DNA of 9,287 nt from an uncultured Actinomycetes bacterium (GTDB taxonomy: Bacteria; Actinomycetota; Actinomycetes; Nanopelagicales; Nanopelagicaceae), in assembly GCA_903820565.1 (NCBI GenBank), contig CAIJHZ010000020.1, positions 1 through 9,287 on the forward strand. The letters are read 5' to 3'. Numbering within the stretch: the stretch's first letter is position 1; each line of letters opens with the position of its first letter. The notes beneath the pieces are model-generated. The model had not been told where the DNA came from and did not search any database. It worked only from the letters and a program-made list of their open reading frames with translations. Positions 1 to 5,998 of this stretch are shown piece by piece. The translations under genes were made by a program, and so were the position numbers.

Positions 1-80
1 CCAAGTGAGACGCCTACTAAGAGCTCTTTGATATCAAAGGCTTTAGAGACATCTTCGATGTTTACAACATTGCGCGCCAC
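1..80 (-). CDS. ABC-F family ATPase, N-terminal fragment (runs off left edge)
   Basis: Reading the minus strand from a GTG at 80 gives MARNVVNIEDVSKAFDIKEL followed by LVGVSL, open to the window edge. This is the usual opening of an actinobacterial ABC-F protein (consensus roughly V-N-L-E-x-V-S-K-x-[YF]-x-x-x-x-L-L-x-x-V-S-L-G), the first beta strands of an ABC nucleotide-binding domain before the Walker A loop. ABC-F proteins are soluble tandem ATPases that act on the ribosome (translation factors or antibiotic protection), not transporters. Only 26 codons are visible, so no catalytic motif can be checked, and an ordinary ABC transporter ATPase is possible. No other in-frame ATG or GTG lies upstream before the kynU start. 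No SD sits at normal spacing; a TACGCT -10-like element ends 8 bases before the GTG, so the mRNA may be leaderless or nearly so. The gene diverges from kynU with 24 bases between the start codons. Confidence 0.7.
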   Translation of the reverse strand, partial: MARNVVNIEDVSKAFDIKELLVGVSL

Positions 81-98
81 GGTAGGAGAGCGTACCTT
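70..98 (+). promoter_or_regulatory. Predicted kynU-kynA promoter, leaderless type
   Basis: TTGCGC at 70-75 and TACCTT at 93-98 are separated by exactly 17 bases, fitting a sigma-70/SigA -35 and TANNNT -10. The -10 occupies positions -12 to -7 relative to the ATG at 105, so transcription would begin at or next to the A of the start codon. The only SD-like string (AGGAG, 84-88) is 16 bases from the ATG, too far to be useful. The -35 lies inside the divergent ABC-F coding region. Confidence 0.5.
89..94 (-). promoter_or_regulatory. Predicted -10 element for the ABC-F gene
   Basis: On the minus strand TACGCT (TANNNT) ends 8 bases before the GTG at 80. It overlaps the kynU -10 (93-98) by two bases on the opposite strand, so the two promoters should exclude one another. 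No convincing -35 is visible upstream (around 112-118). Confidence 0.35.
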
Positions 99-104
99 TC
101 CCTC

Positions 105-1379
105 ATGAAGGTAACTGACCGCGAATACGCTCTGGAACTAGATAAAAGCGATCCGCTAGCCCATTTCAAATCTCAATTTGTGATTTCAGACCCTGAAATG
201 TGTTATTTGGATGGCAATTCTTTAGGGCGCTTACCAAAGGCAACCGTTACTGCAATTACAGATTTCATGACGCATGAGTGGGGCCCTGAAGTTGTTACTG
301 GCTGGAGCCATTGGGTTGATGAAGCCCAACCAACAGGAGATTTATTAGGCGAAGCTGCGCTTGGTGCAGCACCTGGCCAAGTATTGGTCTGTGACACAAC
401 CTCAGTTAATTTCTATCAATTGTGTCTGGCTGCAATTCATGCACGGCCTGGTAGAAAAACCATTATTACCGATGCAGCCAACTTTCCAACAGATAGATAC
501 ATACTTGATGGAATTGCAAAACAGTTTGATTTAAATCTTGTCATCATCAACAACGAGGATCCTGCAGTCGCAAAGTTCGAAAGAATTACAACTGAAGTCC
601 TAGCGCCGTATCTCAATGATGATGTTGCTCTCGTGACACTGGAAGTAATTCAGTACCGATCAGGAGCACGCACTGATTTAAAATCGATTACTGATCAAGT
701 GCGTGCAATTGGTGCGTTACTTGTTTGGGATGCAAGTCATGCTGTTGGTGCAATCGAGTTAAATCTGGATGCAAACGGAGTTGATCTCTGTGTCGGTTGC
801 ACTTACAAATACGGAAACTCTGGACCAGGTTCACCTGCTTGGTTGTATGTCTCTAAACGTGTACAAAAAGAATTACAGGTTCCGATTCAAGGTTGGTTCG
901 CACAAGATGCTCAGTTTGAAATGGGAGCTGTATTTGAACGCTCACAAACAATTAGAGGTTTTCAAATTGCGAGCCCATCTTTAATGGGTATCCGTTGTGT
1001 GCAGACTGCTTTTTCCATGATCAAAGAAGCTGGTATTGATGCAATTGCACATAAAGCTGCGATTGGAACACAGATGATGATTGAGTTATATGACGCCTGG
1101 TTAGCACCTCTTGGAATCGAATTAAACACTTCACGTGATGCAAAAGAGCGTGGTGGGCATATTTCACTTGTTCATCCAGATGCGGCACAAATTTGCGTTG
1201 CATTGCGCACTATGTCAAATGTTATTCCTGATTACAGAACACCTAATTCAATCCGTTTAGCGATTTCTCCGCTTCCGACTTCATTTGTTGAAGTCTGGGA
1301 TGGGTTTGAACGTATGCGTGACTTAGTGGCATCTGGCCGCTATAAAGAGGTACAAGAAGGTGGGTCTCGCGTCACATGA
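105..1379 (+). CDS. kynU: Kynureninase (L-kynurenine hydrolase)
   Basis: PLP-dependent fold-type I enzyme of the cytosol that cleaves L-kynurenine to anthranilate and L-alanine (EC 3.7.1.3). The 424 residues match the usual length of about 410-430. Visible family marks are the N-terminal YLDGNSLGRLP block (about 34-44), the WDASHAVGA block with Asp209 and His212 that hold the cofactor, and CTYKYGNSGPG with Tyr234 and Lys235. Lys235 is the expected Schiff-base lysine. These four residues sit at a constant offset of 8 from the Pseudomonas fluorescens enzyme (D201, H204, Y226, K227, from memory). The loop after the lysine reads YKYGNSGPG where many homologues have YKYLNGGPG, a small departure. 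ATG 105 is chosen because it gives a family-typical N-terminus and because a -10 element is placed for a leaderless start there. The stop overlaps the kynA start in ATGA, so the pair should be co-transcribed and translationally coupled. Confidence 0.95.
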   Translation: MKVTDREYALELDKSDPLAHFKSQFVISDPEMCYLDGNSLGRLPKATVTAITDFMTHEWGPEVVTGWSHWVDEAQPTGDLLGEAALGAAPGQVLVCDTTSVNFYQLCLAAIHARPGRKTIITDAANFPTDRYILDGIAKQFDLNLVIINNEDPAVAKFERITTEVLAPYLNDDVALVTLEVIQYRSGARTDLKSITDQVRAIGALLVWDASHAVGAIELNLDANGVDLCVGCTYKYGNSGPGSPAWLYVSKRVQKELQVPIQGWFAQDAQFEMGAVFERSQTIRGFQIASPSLMGIRCVQTAFSMIKEAGIDAIAHKAAIGTQMMIELYDAWLAPLGIELNTSRDAKERGGHISLVHPDAAQICVALRTMSNVIPDYRTPNSIRLAISPLPTSFVEVWDGFERMRDLVASGRYKEVQEGGSRVT

Positions 1380-2170
1380 GCGACAACTTTGATTCCGCGC
1401 TTACCTACACATCGTATTTGGCCGTTGATGAGCTTCTAAAACTCCAGCGCCCACTTTCTACTGGCCCAGAACATGATGAGATGCTTTTTATCATCATCCA
1501 CCAAACCTACGAACTATGGTTTAAACAATTAATTCACGAGTTCAAAGAAGCACAACGAGCAATGGAATCTGGTGATTCACATTATTCATTAGCGATCTTG
1601 GGGCGCATCCGGACAATTCTTAAAGTCTGTGTCACTCAAATCGACATCTTAGAAACAATGACGCCTCTGCAATTCAATGCTTTCCGTTCCTATCTTTCAT
1701 CATCTAGTGGATTTCAGTCCGCACAATTCAGAATGGTTGAAGCGCTACTTGGTCGTCGCGACAGCAAAATGGCAGGACACTTACCATTAGATATTCAAGA
1801 GCAGATTAAGGAAATCACAGCTCGTAATAGTGTCTGGGATTCCGCCCTTGTTTATATTTCAAAGCGTGGACACTCAATTCCTCAAGATATTTTGAAACGC
1901 GATAAATCAACTTCTTACAGTGCAAATTCAGCCGTTCAAGAAGTGTTGCTACAAGTACACCGTAATGATCCGGAATCTGCAATGGTGTGCGAGCGTTTAG
2001 TAGATATCGATGAGGGACTGCAGGAATGGCGTTATCGACACGTGAAAATGGTTGAAAGAACCATTGGGCACAAAATTGGTACGGGCGGTTCAAGTGGAGT
2101 TGCCTACTTAAGCAGCACGTTGTTTAATCCAACATTTCCAGATCTTTGGGAGATCCGATCTAGTTTCTAG
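1376..2170 (+). CDS. kynA: Tryptophan 2,3-dioxygenase
   Basis: Haem enzyme that opens the indole ring of L-tryptophan with O2 to give N-formyl-L-kynurenine (EC 1.13.11.11), the first and usually rate-setting step of the kynurenine route. It is a mostly helical, tetrameric cytosolic protein. Diagnostic segments are all present: TYTSYLAVDELLKLQ (10-24), HDEMLFIIIHQTYELWFKQL with the active-site His42 (33-52), FRSYLSSSSGFQSAQFR with the substrate-carboxylate Arg104 (103-119), and WRYRHVKMVERTIGHKIGTGG with the proximal haem ligand His222 and the GTGGSSG loop. At 264 residues it is slightly shorter than most bacterial relatives (about 275-290), mainly in the region before the haem ligand, but no key residue is lost. 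It starts within the kynU stop (ATGA), with no separate promoter. Its stop TAG shares CTAG with the convergent nitroreductase gene. Its product must be deformylated before KynU can act, and no formamidase gene is in the window. Confidence 0.96.
   Translation: MSDNFDSALTYTSYLAVDELLKLQRPLSTGPEHDEMLFIIIHQTYELWFKQLIHEFKEAQRAMESGDSHYSLAILGRIRTILKVCVTQIDILETMTPLQFNAFRSYLSSSSGFQSAQFRMVEALLGRRDSKMAGHLPLDIQEQIKEITARNSVWDSALVYISKRGHSIPQDILKRDKSTSYSANSAVQEVLLQVHRNDPESAMVCERLVDIDEGLQEWRYRHVKMVERTIGHKIGTGGSSGVAYLSSTLFNPTFPDLWEIRSSF
2167..2170. other. Shared palindromic stop of two convergent genes (CTAG)
   Basis: The plus-strand TAG of kynA (2168-2170) and the minus-strand TAG of the nitroreductase gene (2167-2169, read as CTA on plus) lie in one CTAG palindrome. 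The two genes converge with a 4-base overlap, leaving no room for an intergenic terminator; any terminator must lie within coding sequence or be Rho-dependent. Confidence 0.9.
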
Positions 2171-2733
2171 TCAGGTAAACCTTTAAGTACGATTTCTGAA
2201 AGATCTTTACGTGTACGTGGCGCAACTTCACGGTCAAAAGCAGGGCCTTCCAGTTGATCTGCAGGCGCTTGTTTGCCAATTGCCATAATCACGATTGGTA
2301 CCGCGCCATCAAATAAAGGTGACGCTTTTTCATGATCAAAGCCGGCCATCTGATGAACAACATAACCGCGATGATGAGCTTCGATTGTTAATTGCGCTGC
2401 GGCTAAGCCACAGTCATACATAAAGGTCGGAATTGCAGTGCCGTCAGTTTGTGCTGGTGTGCCAGCAATTGCAATAAAGGCTGCTGCCCGCTTTGACCAG
2501 CTTTGGTTGAAAGGGACTAGACACTCAAGCAGAGCTGTAAAGTTTGAATCATCTCTCTTGCCTGCGATTAAACGCCATGGTTGTAGATTATTTGCAGATG
2601 GAGCCCAGCGCGCAGCCTCCAGTAAGGCACGTAAGTCATCGTTTTCAATTGTTGCACTTGCATCTAGTGAACGTGGGCTTCTACGTTCTGCAATCAAATC
2701 ATGAATTTCTACTGAAGTATCTGCTCTAGTCAT
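2167..2733 (-). CDS. Nitroreductase-family FMN oxidoreductase
   Basis: A cytosolic flavoprotein of the nitroreductase superfamily, normally a homodimer that uses FMN and NAD(P)H to reduce nitroaromatics, quinones or unsaturated compounds. The real substrate cannot be read from sequence. The 188 residues are typical for the compact branch. The FMN phosphate motif ERRSPRSLD (16-24, with Arg17, Arg18, Ser19) and the APSANNLQPWR motif (44-54) are intact. A GYVVHQMAGFDHEKA segment near 123-137 corresponds to the second flavin loop, and the C-terminal basic PRTRKDLSEIV segment is the usual tail that contacts the flavin phosphate. The ATG at 2733 is supported by a TACAAT element at exactly -12 to -7, with no SD, so a leaderless mRNA is likely. 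The gene has its own promoter and converges on kynA. Nothing but position links it to tryptophan catabolism. Confidence 0.9.
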   Translation of the reverse strand: MTRADTSVEIHDLIAERRSPRSLDASATIENDDLRALLEAARWAPSANNLQPWRLIAGKRDDSNFTALLECLVPFNQSWSKRAAAFIAIAGTPAQTDGTAIPTFMYDCGLAAAQLTIEAHHRGYVVHQMAGFDHEKASPLFDGAVPIVIMAIGKQAPADQLEGPAFDREVAPRTRKDLSEIVLKGLPD

Positions 2734-2783
2734 CCGCGTATTGTATTAGAGATACACGGTCAATGCATTTCGAGATCTATAAC
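2734..2783 (-). promoter_or_regulatory. Promoter region of nitroreductase gene; -10 TACAAT at 2740-2745
   Basis: The minus strand carries TACAAT 6 bases before the ATG at 2733, a near-consensus -10 in leaderless position. A TTGACC further upstream is only 12 bases from it, too close to be its -35; at 16-17 bases there is only a weak TGCATT/ATGCAT. This 50-base spacer also follows the stop of the PGPGW gene. It holds AATGCATT and AGATCT palindromes but no GC-rich stem followed by T residues, so no terminator separates the upstream operon from this gene. Confidence 0.55.
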
Positions 2784-3104
2784 TTAACGTCCATAAAAAA
2801 CATAAATTGTAATAATTGACACAACTGCGCCGCCAGAAATCAAAAAGTATTTAACCCACGGCTTCATGCCTGTGCGCTCTGCTGCTTTTGCTGCAATTCG
2901 CTTGGTATGCATCATGACTTCGCCAGCCCAGGCAAACTCAGTTGCCAAAATACCTAAACCAGCTAAAACAATTAGTACTCCGGGGCCGGGACCAATAAGT
3001 GCTACGCCACCCGCAACAGTTACTCCGCCGCCGATAATTCCAATAACAACGCGCCACACAATCCGTCCGACGCGGGTTTTTTTGATCCACGAGCGAAAGT
3101 TCAT
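2784..3104 (-). CDS. PGPGW-family small membrane protein (TIGR02611-like)
   Basis: A 106-residue predicted inner-membrane protein of unknown function. After a short basic N-terminus (KKTR, RIVWR) come two close hydrophobic segments (about 17-38 and 42-55) around the GPGPGVLIVLAGLGIL turn, then TEFAWAGE and a basic cytosolic stretch, and a last transmembrane helix at about 84-103. This order (glycine-rich helix, PGPG turn, a second short helix, E-F-x-W-A) is that of the PGPGW / TIGR02611 family found widely in actinobacteria. The tryptophan that names the family is valine here (PGPGV). The ATG overlaps the stop of the glycosyltransferase gene as ATGA, so it is the third gene of the guaB1 operon. 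Its role is unknown; the position suggests work beside the glycosyltransferase at the membrane. Confidence 0.8.
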   Translation of the reverse strand: MNFRSWIKKTRVGRIVWRVVIGIIGGGVTVAGGVALIGPGPGVLIVLAGLGILATEFAWAGEVMMHTKRIAAKAAERTGMKPWVKYFLISGGAVVSIITIYVFYGR

Positions 3105-4516
3105 TGTGTTTTCGTCACAATCATTTCTTTTCCATAGGCGGCAAAAGCTATCTCTTCCCGCCGCTTTCTGTAATTCTCAGATGCGCCTTCAATCAGATGT
3201 TCGTACCTAACAGCTGATTTAATGAGTGGGTGTAACTCTGCAGCAGTAGTGTGACTTCCAAATACAGGTGGAGCCTGATCAATTTCCTGTACTTTGATGT
3301 GTGGATTTAAGAATCGATATACCAGCGCAACTCGTCGCAATCCTAGGTTTGCTACATGGCGCAATCCACGATTGATGTGATCTTGAACCATTAAACGAGT
3401 GAAGGTAAATGTTTTTGCACGCGCTGGTTTCTGCGCGATCGCAAGTTCATACAACATTGCAGCGATCTCTTGTCCACCAGTTGTCTTTGGTAGTCCTGCG
3501 CATTTGTCTGATAGCCCTTTGCGCACCGTTGGATCCTGAAGCATTCTTACTTTTTCTGTAATGTCAGAAAGATCTGCTTGATCTGCGCGGAGTGCAAAAC
3601 CGAAGTCATTGCACCACTTAGCTCTGGCTTCTTGGTCATCTGTTCCGCGAATATTTGAGACAAAAACAGTAGGTACTTGGGCGGGTAATAACTCATGGAC
3701 ACCGTTATAGCCAGTTGCGCAAATGCCGGCATCAAAAGCATGTAAAACCTTAGCTAGAGGAAAGTAGCGAACAACCTTTAGATCAAGACCTTCTGGTGCC
3801 AGTGAATTACCATCTTTATCCACTGGTGCTTTAGTCAAGATAACTTGCAGATCTTTCCAACCAAGTAATCCGGCTAGCGCAGCTGTCATCTTTTCATTGA
3901 CATCGCTATCGCCTGTGCCTAGTTGGACAAGTGCAGTTGGGCGATTTAGGTCTAGCCCTAATGCTCGTCGAGCATCATCACGTGACATTGCATCCTCTGT
4001 GCGAAATAGCGAAACAGGAGCAGTTAAAACAGAGTCTTTGCGCTGTGCAGTTGGGCCAAAATCGTAAGCGCGAGCAATATCACCAGGTTCAATGATTTTA
4101 TCCATCATCTTTGATTGCAAACCTAAAATGAAGCGCTGTGGTTTCTTTTGCCACAATCCGCGACGTACCCACACCAACTTTAATTGTGGGTTTGCATTCT
4201 TAGTTGCAATAACCCCTGGATAAGGAACAACGCCATCAAATGACAACACTTTTGCGCCGGTTTCTTCAACCAACGCTAGTAATCGATCTCGTAAATAAAC
4301 ATCCCACTTTTCACGGCTCATCCACATGCGATCTCTGCCCGGAATATATTCACAACGGATCCCCATGAATGCTGGAACCTCTGCGATTCCACCTGCCATT
4401 GAAACAATAATTGGATTCGCCACCTCTTTTAGAGCAAGAGCAACCGCGCTTGCGCGTGCGAGGTGACCCATTCCAACTCCATTGCTAGTAGCAAGGATGA
4501 TTGTTGGTTTTTCCAT
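3101..4516 (-). CDS. GT-B fold glycosyltransferase, MurG/GT28-like, with extra C-terminal tail
   Basis: Predicted nucleotide-sugar-dependent glycosyltransferase of the GT-B fold; donor and acceptor unknown. From the ATG at 4516 the protein has 471 residues. The N-terminal domain opens with ILATSNGVGMGHLARASAVA, a MurG-like glycine/His loop (about 12-21). The C-terminal domain has a LVQLGTGDSD strand-loop, then YFPLAKVLHAFDAGICATGY and the donor-binding GYNGVHELLPAQVPTVFVSN (269 onward, Glu275 at the place of the MurG ribose-binding glutamate). Residues from about 365 to 471 form a basic, mostly helical tail that such enzymes do not normally carry. There is no signal peptide or transmembrane helix, so it is cytosolic or membrane-peripheral. 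A TTG at 4534 would add six residues inside guaB1, but it lacks any SD; ATG 4516 follows a loose GGAG 12 bases upstream and lies 5 bases after the guaB1 stop. Its own stop overlaps the PGPGW start. Confidence 0.85.
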   Translation of the reverse strand: MEKPTIILATSNGVGMGHLARASAVALALKEVANPIIVSMAGGIAEVPAFMGIRCEYIPGRDRMWMSREKWDVYLRDRLLALVEETGAKVLSFDGVVPYPGVIATKNANPQLKLVWVRRGLWQKKPQRFILGLQSKMMDKIIEPGDIARAYDFGPTAQRKDSVLTAPVSLFRTEDAMSRDDARRALGLDLNRPTALVQLGTGDSDVNEKMTAALAGLLGWKDLQVILTKAPVDKDGNSLAPEGLDLKVVRYFPLAKVLHAFDAGICATGYNGVHELLPAQVPTVFVSNIRGTDDQEARAKWCNDFGFALRADQADLSDITEKVRMLQDPTVRKGLSDKCAGLPKTTGGQEIAAMLYELAIAQKPARAKTFTFTRLMVQDHINRGLRHVANLGLRRVALVYRFLNPHIKVQEIDQAPPVFGSHTTAAELHPLIKSAVRYEHLIEGASENYRKRREEIAFAAYGKEMIVTKTQ

Positions 4517-4521
4517 GTGTG

Positions 4522-5958
4522 TTAATTGCTCCAAGAAGAATGTAGTGGTCGTCCCTCAGCGTAACCTGCTGATGATTGAACGCCAACAGTTGCACGCTCT
4601 TCGAACTCTTCGATGTTCTTTGCACCCGCATAAGTAAATGATGAACGAACTCCAGCAATGATTTCATCCAACAAATCTTCCACACCAGGACGGGCAGGGT
4701 TTAAATACATTCGAGATGTTGAAATACCTTCTTCGAACAACGCTTTGCGAGCGCGATCAAATGCATCCTCTTGCGAAGTTCGAGCTGCAACTGCGCGAGC
4801 AGACGCCATTCCAAAAGATTCTTTAAAGAGTCGACCATTTGCATCACTTTGTAGATCCCCAGGAGATTCATATGTACCTGCAAACCAGGAACCGATCATT
4901 ACCTGCGATGCACCTGCTGCTAACGCCAGTGCGACATCGCGCGGATGACGAACTCCCCCGTCGGCCCACACATGTGCACCAAGCTTTTTAGTCTCTGTTG
5001 CACATTCAAGGACCGCTGAAAATTGTGGGCGTCCCACACCTGTTTGCATGCGGGTTGTGCACATCGCACCTGGACCAACACCAACTTTGATGATGTTCGC
5101 ACCAGCTTGTACTAAATCATGCGCACCTTGTGCTGTAACTACATTGCCGGCAACGATAGGAATCGTTGGATTTACGGTACGTATCGCTGCCAATGCTTCC
5201 AACATTTTCTTTTGGTGACCATGTGCTGTATCTACAACTAACACATCCGCTCCAGATGCAATTAAAGCTGCTGCCTTTGCTGCGACATCGCCATTGATTC
5301 CAACAGCTGCTGCAACACGCAACTTTCCGTGTGCATCAAGTGCCGGTGTATACAACGTCCCACGAAGAGCACCTAAGCGAGTCATGATTCCAACGAGATC
5401 TCCGTTGCTTGCAACAACTGGCGCTAGTTTATGTCGGTGTTGGTTTAAGAAATCAAATGCTTCGCGAGCACCTAGTGTGTCTGGCATTGTTGTTAAATCT
5501 TTACTCATCACTTGGTGCAATTGGGTAAAACGATCCACGCTCTTGCAATCATCTTCAGTAATTATTCCTACGGGTTTGCCGCCTTCAACAATCACAACTG
5601 CTCCGTGCGCGCGCTTATGTAACAAGCTAACTGCGTCGGCAACAGTTGATTGGGGTGACAAAGTAATTGGTGTATCAAAGAAGGGGTGACGTTCTTTCAC
5701 CCATGTAATGACAGAATCAACAACAGCATGTGGAATATCTTGTGGGATAACAGTTAGCCCACCACGTCGAGCCATTGTTTCGGCCATACGACGCCCAGCA
5801 ATAGCTGTCATGTTTGCAACGACTAACGGGATTGTTGTTCCGGTCCCATCTATTGATGAAAGATCGACATCCATTCGTGATGAAAGTTCGGAACGGCTTG
5901 GCACCATGAAAACATCGTCATAGGTGAGGTCGTGGGTAGGTTCATTTATGAATCGCAC
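4522..5958 (-). CDS. guaB1: GuaB1-type IMPDH-family protein, probable GMP reductase with CBS domains
   Basis: IMPDH/GMP-reductase family TIM barrel with a CBS pair inserted. From the GTG at 5958 it has 478 residues. VRFIN...DLTYDDVFMVPSRS at the start is the GuaB1 subfamily opening, followed by IPLVVANMTAIAGRRMAE. Residues about 93-200 are two CBS repeats (ending GDLVGIMTRLGALRG). The barrel resumes with VVDTAHGHQ, then the catalytic loop KVGVGPGAMCTTRMQTGVG with the nucleophile Cys300. The flap Arg-Tyr dyad of true IMP dehydrogenases is not seen after GMAS; this region reads SARAVAARTSQEDAFDRARK. The mycobacterial GuaB1 has been reported to be a GMP reductase (GMP + NADPH to IMP + NH3) with regulatory CBS domains, so purine salvage is the best guess; it should not be taken for GuaB2. 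A TTG at 5970 would add four residues, but the family normally starts at [MV]RF, so GTG 5958 is preferred. It is first gene of an operon with the glycosyltransferase and PGPGW gene. Confidence 0.9.
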   Translation of the reverse strand: MRFINEPTHDLTYDDVFMVPSRSELSSRMDVDLSSIDGTGTTIPLVVANMTAIAGRRMAETMARRGGLTVIPQDIPHAVVDSVITWVKERHPFFDTPITLSPQSTVADAVSLLHKRAHGAVVIVEGGKPVGIITEDDCKSVDRFTQLHQVMSKDLTTMPDTLGAREAFDFLNQHRHKLAPVVASNGDLVGIMTRLGALRGTLYTPALDAHGKLRVAAAVGINGDVAAKAAALIASGADVLVVDTAHGHQKKMLEALAAIRTVNPTIPIVAGNVVTAQGAHDLVQAGANIIKVGVGPGAMCTTRMQTGVGRPQFSAVLECATETKKLGAHVWADGGVRHPRDVALALAAGASQVMIGSWFAGTYESPGDLQSDANGRLFKESFGMASARAVAARTSQEDAFDRARKALFEEGISTSRMYLNPARPGVEDLLDEIIAGVRSSFTYAGAKNIEEFEERATVGVQSSAGYAEGRPLHSSWSN

Positions 5959-5966
5959 GTGGGTAA

Positions 5967-5998
5967 ACAATACTCAGGTAGGATAGAAGAATGTCCAA
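5967..5998 (-). promoter_or_regulatory. Predicted guaB1 operon promoter
   Basis: On the minus strand TTGGAC (5998-5993) and TATTGT (5972-5967) are 17 bases apart, and the -10 ends 8 bases before the GTG at 5958. No SD precedes either start candidate. The -35 lies over the start codon region of the divergent ABC ATPase gene, so the two transcription units would interfere. Confidence 0.45.
5979..5984 (+). promoter_or_regulatory. -10 element or SD of the ABC exporter operon
   Basis: TAGGAT occupies exactly -12 to -7 relative to the ATG at 5991, as for the other leaderless starts here. The same bases contain AGGA about 7 bases from the ATG, which would serve as an SD, so leaderless and SD-led starts cannot be told apart. 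No good -35 is seen 16-18 bases upstream. Confidence 0.4.

Noticed and set aside
84..88. AGGAG as ribosome binding site for kynU
   Set aside because: It lies 16 bases before the ATG, beyond useful SD spacing; the leaderless reading explains the start better.
2438..2704. Plus-strand open frame opposite the nitroreductase gene, and similar frames opposite guaB1 (4658-4948, 5294-5689)
   Set aside because: They are antisense shadows of genes with complete family motifs, have low-complexity Ala/Ser/Arg-rich translations and no start signals.
2752..2762. Minus-strand TTGACC as -35 of the nitroreductase promoter
   Set aside because: It is only 12 bases from the TACAAT -10, too short for a sigma-70 type spacer.
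2734..2783. Intrinsic terminator after the PGPGW gene
   Set aside because: Only short AT-rich palindromes are present, with no stable stem followed by T residues on the minus strand.
4517..4534. TTG at 4534 as start of the glycosyltransferase
   Set aside because: No SD precedes it, and it adds only six residues overlapping guaB1; the ATG at 4516 leads directly into the first beta strand of the fold.
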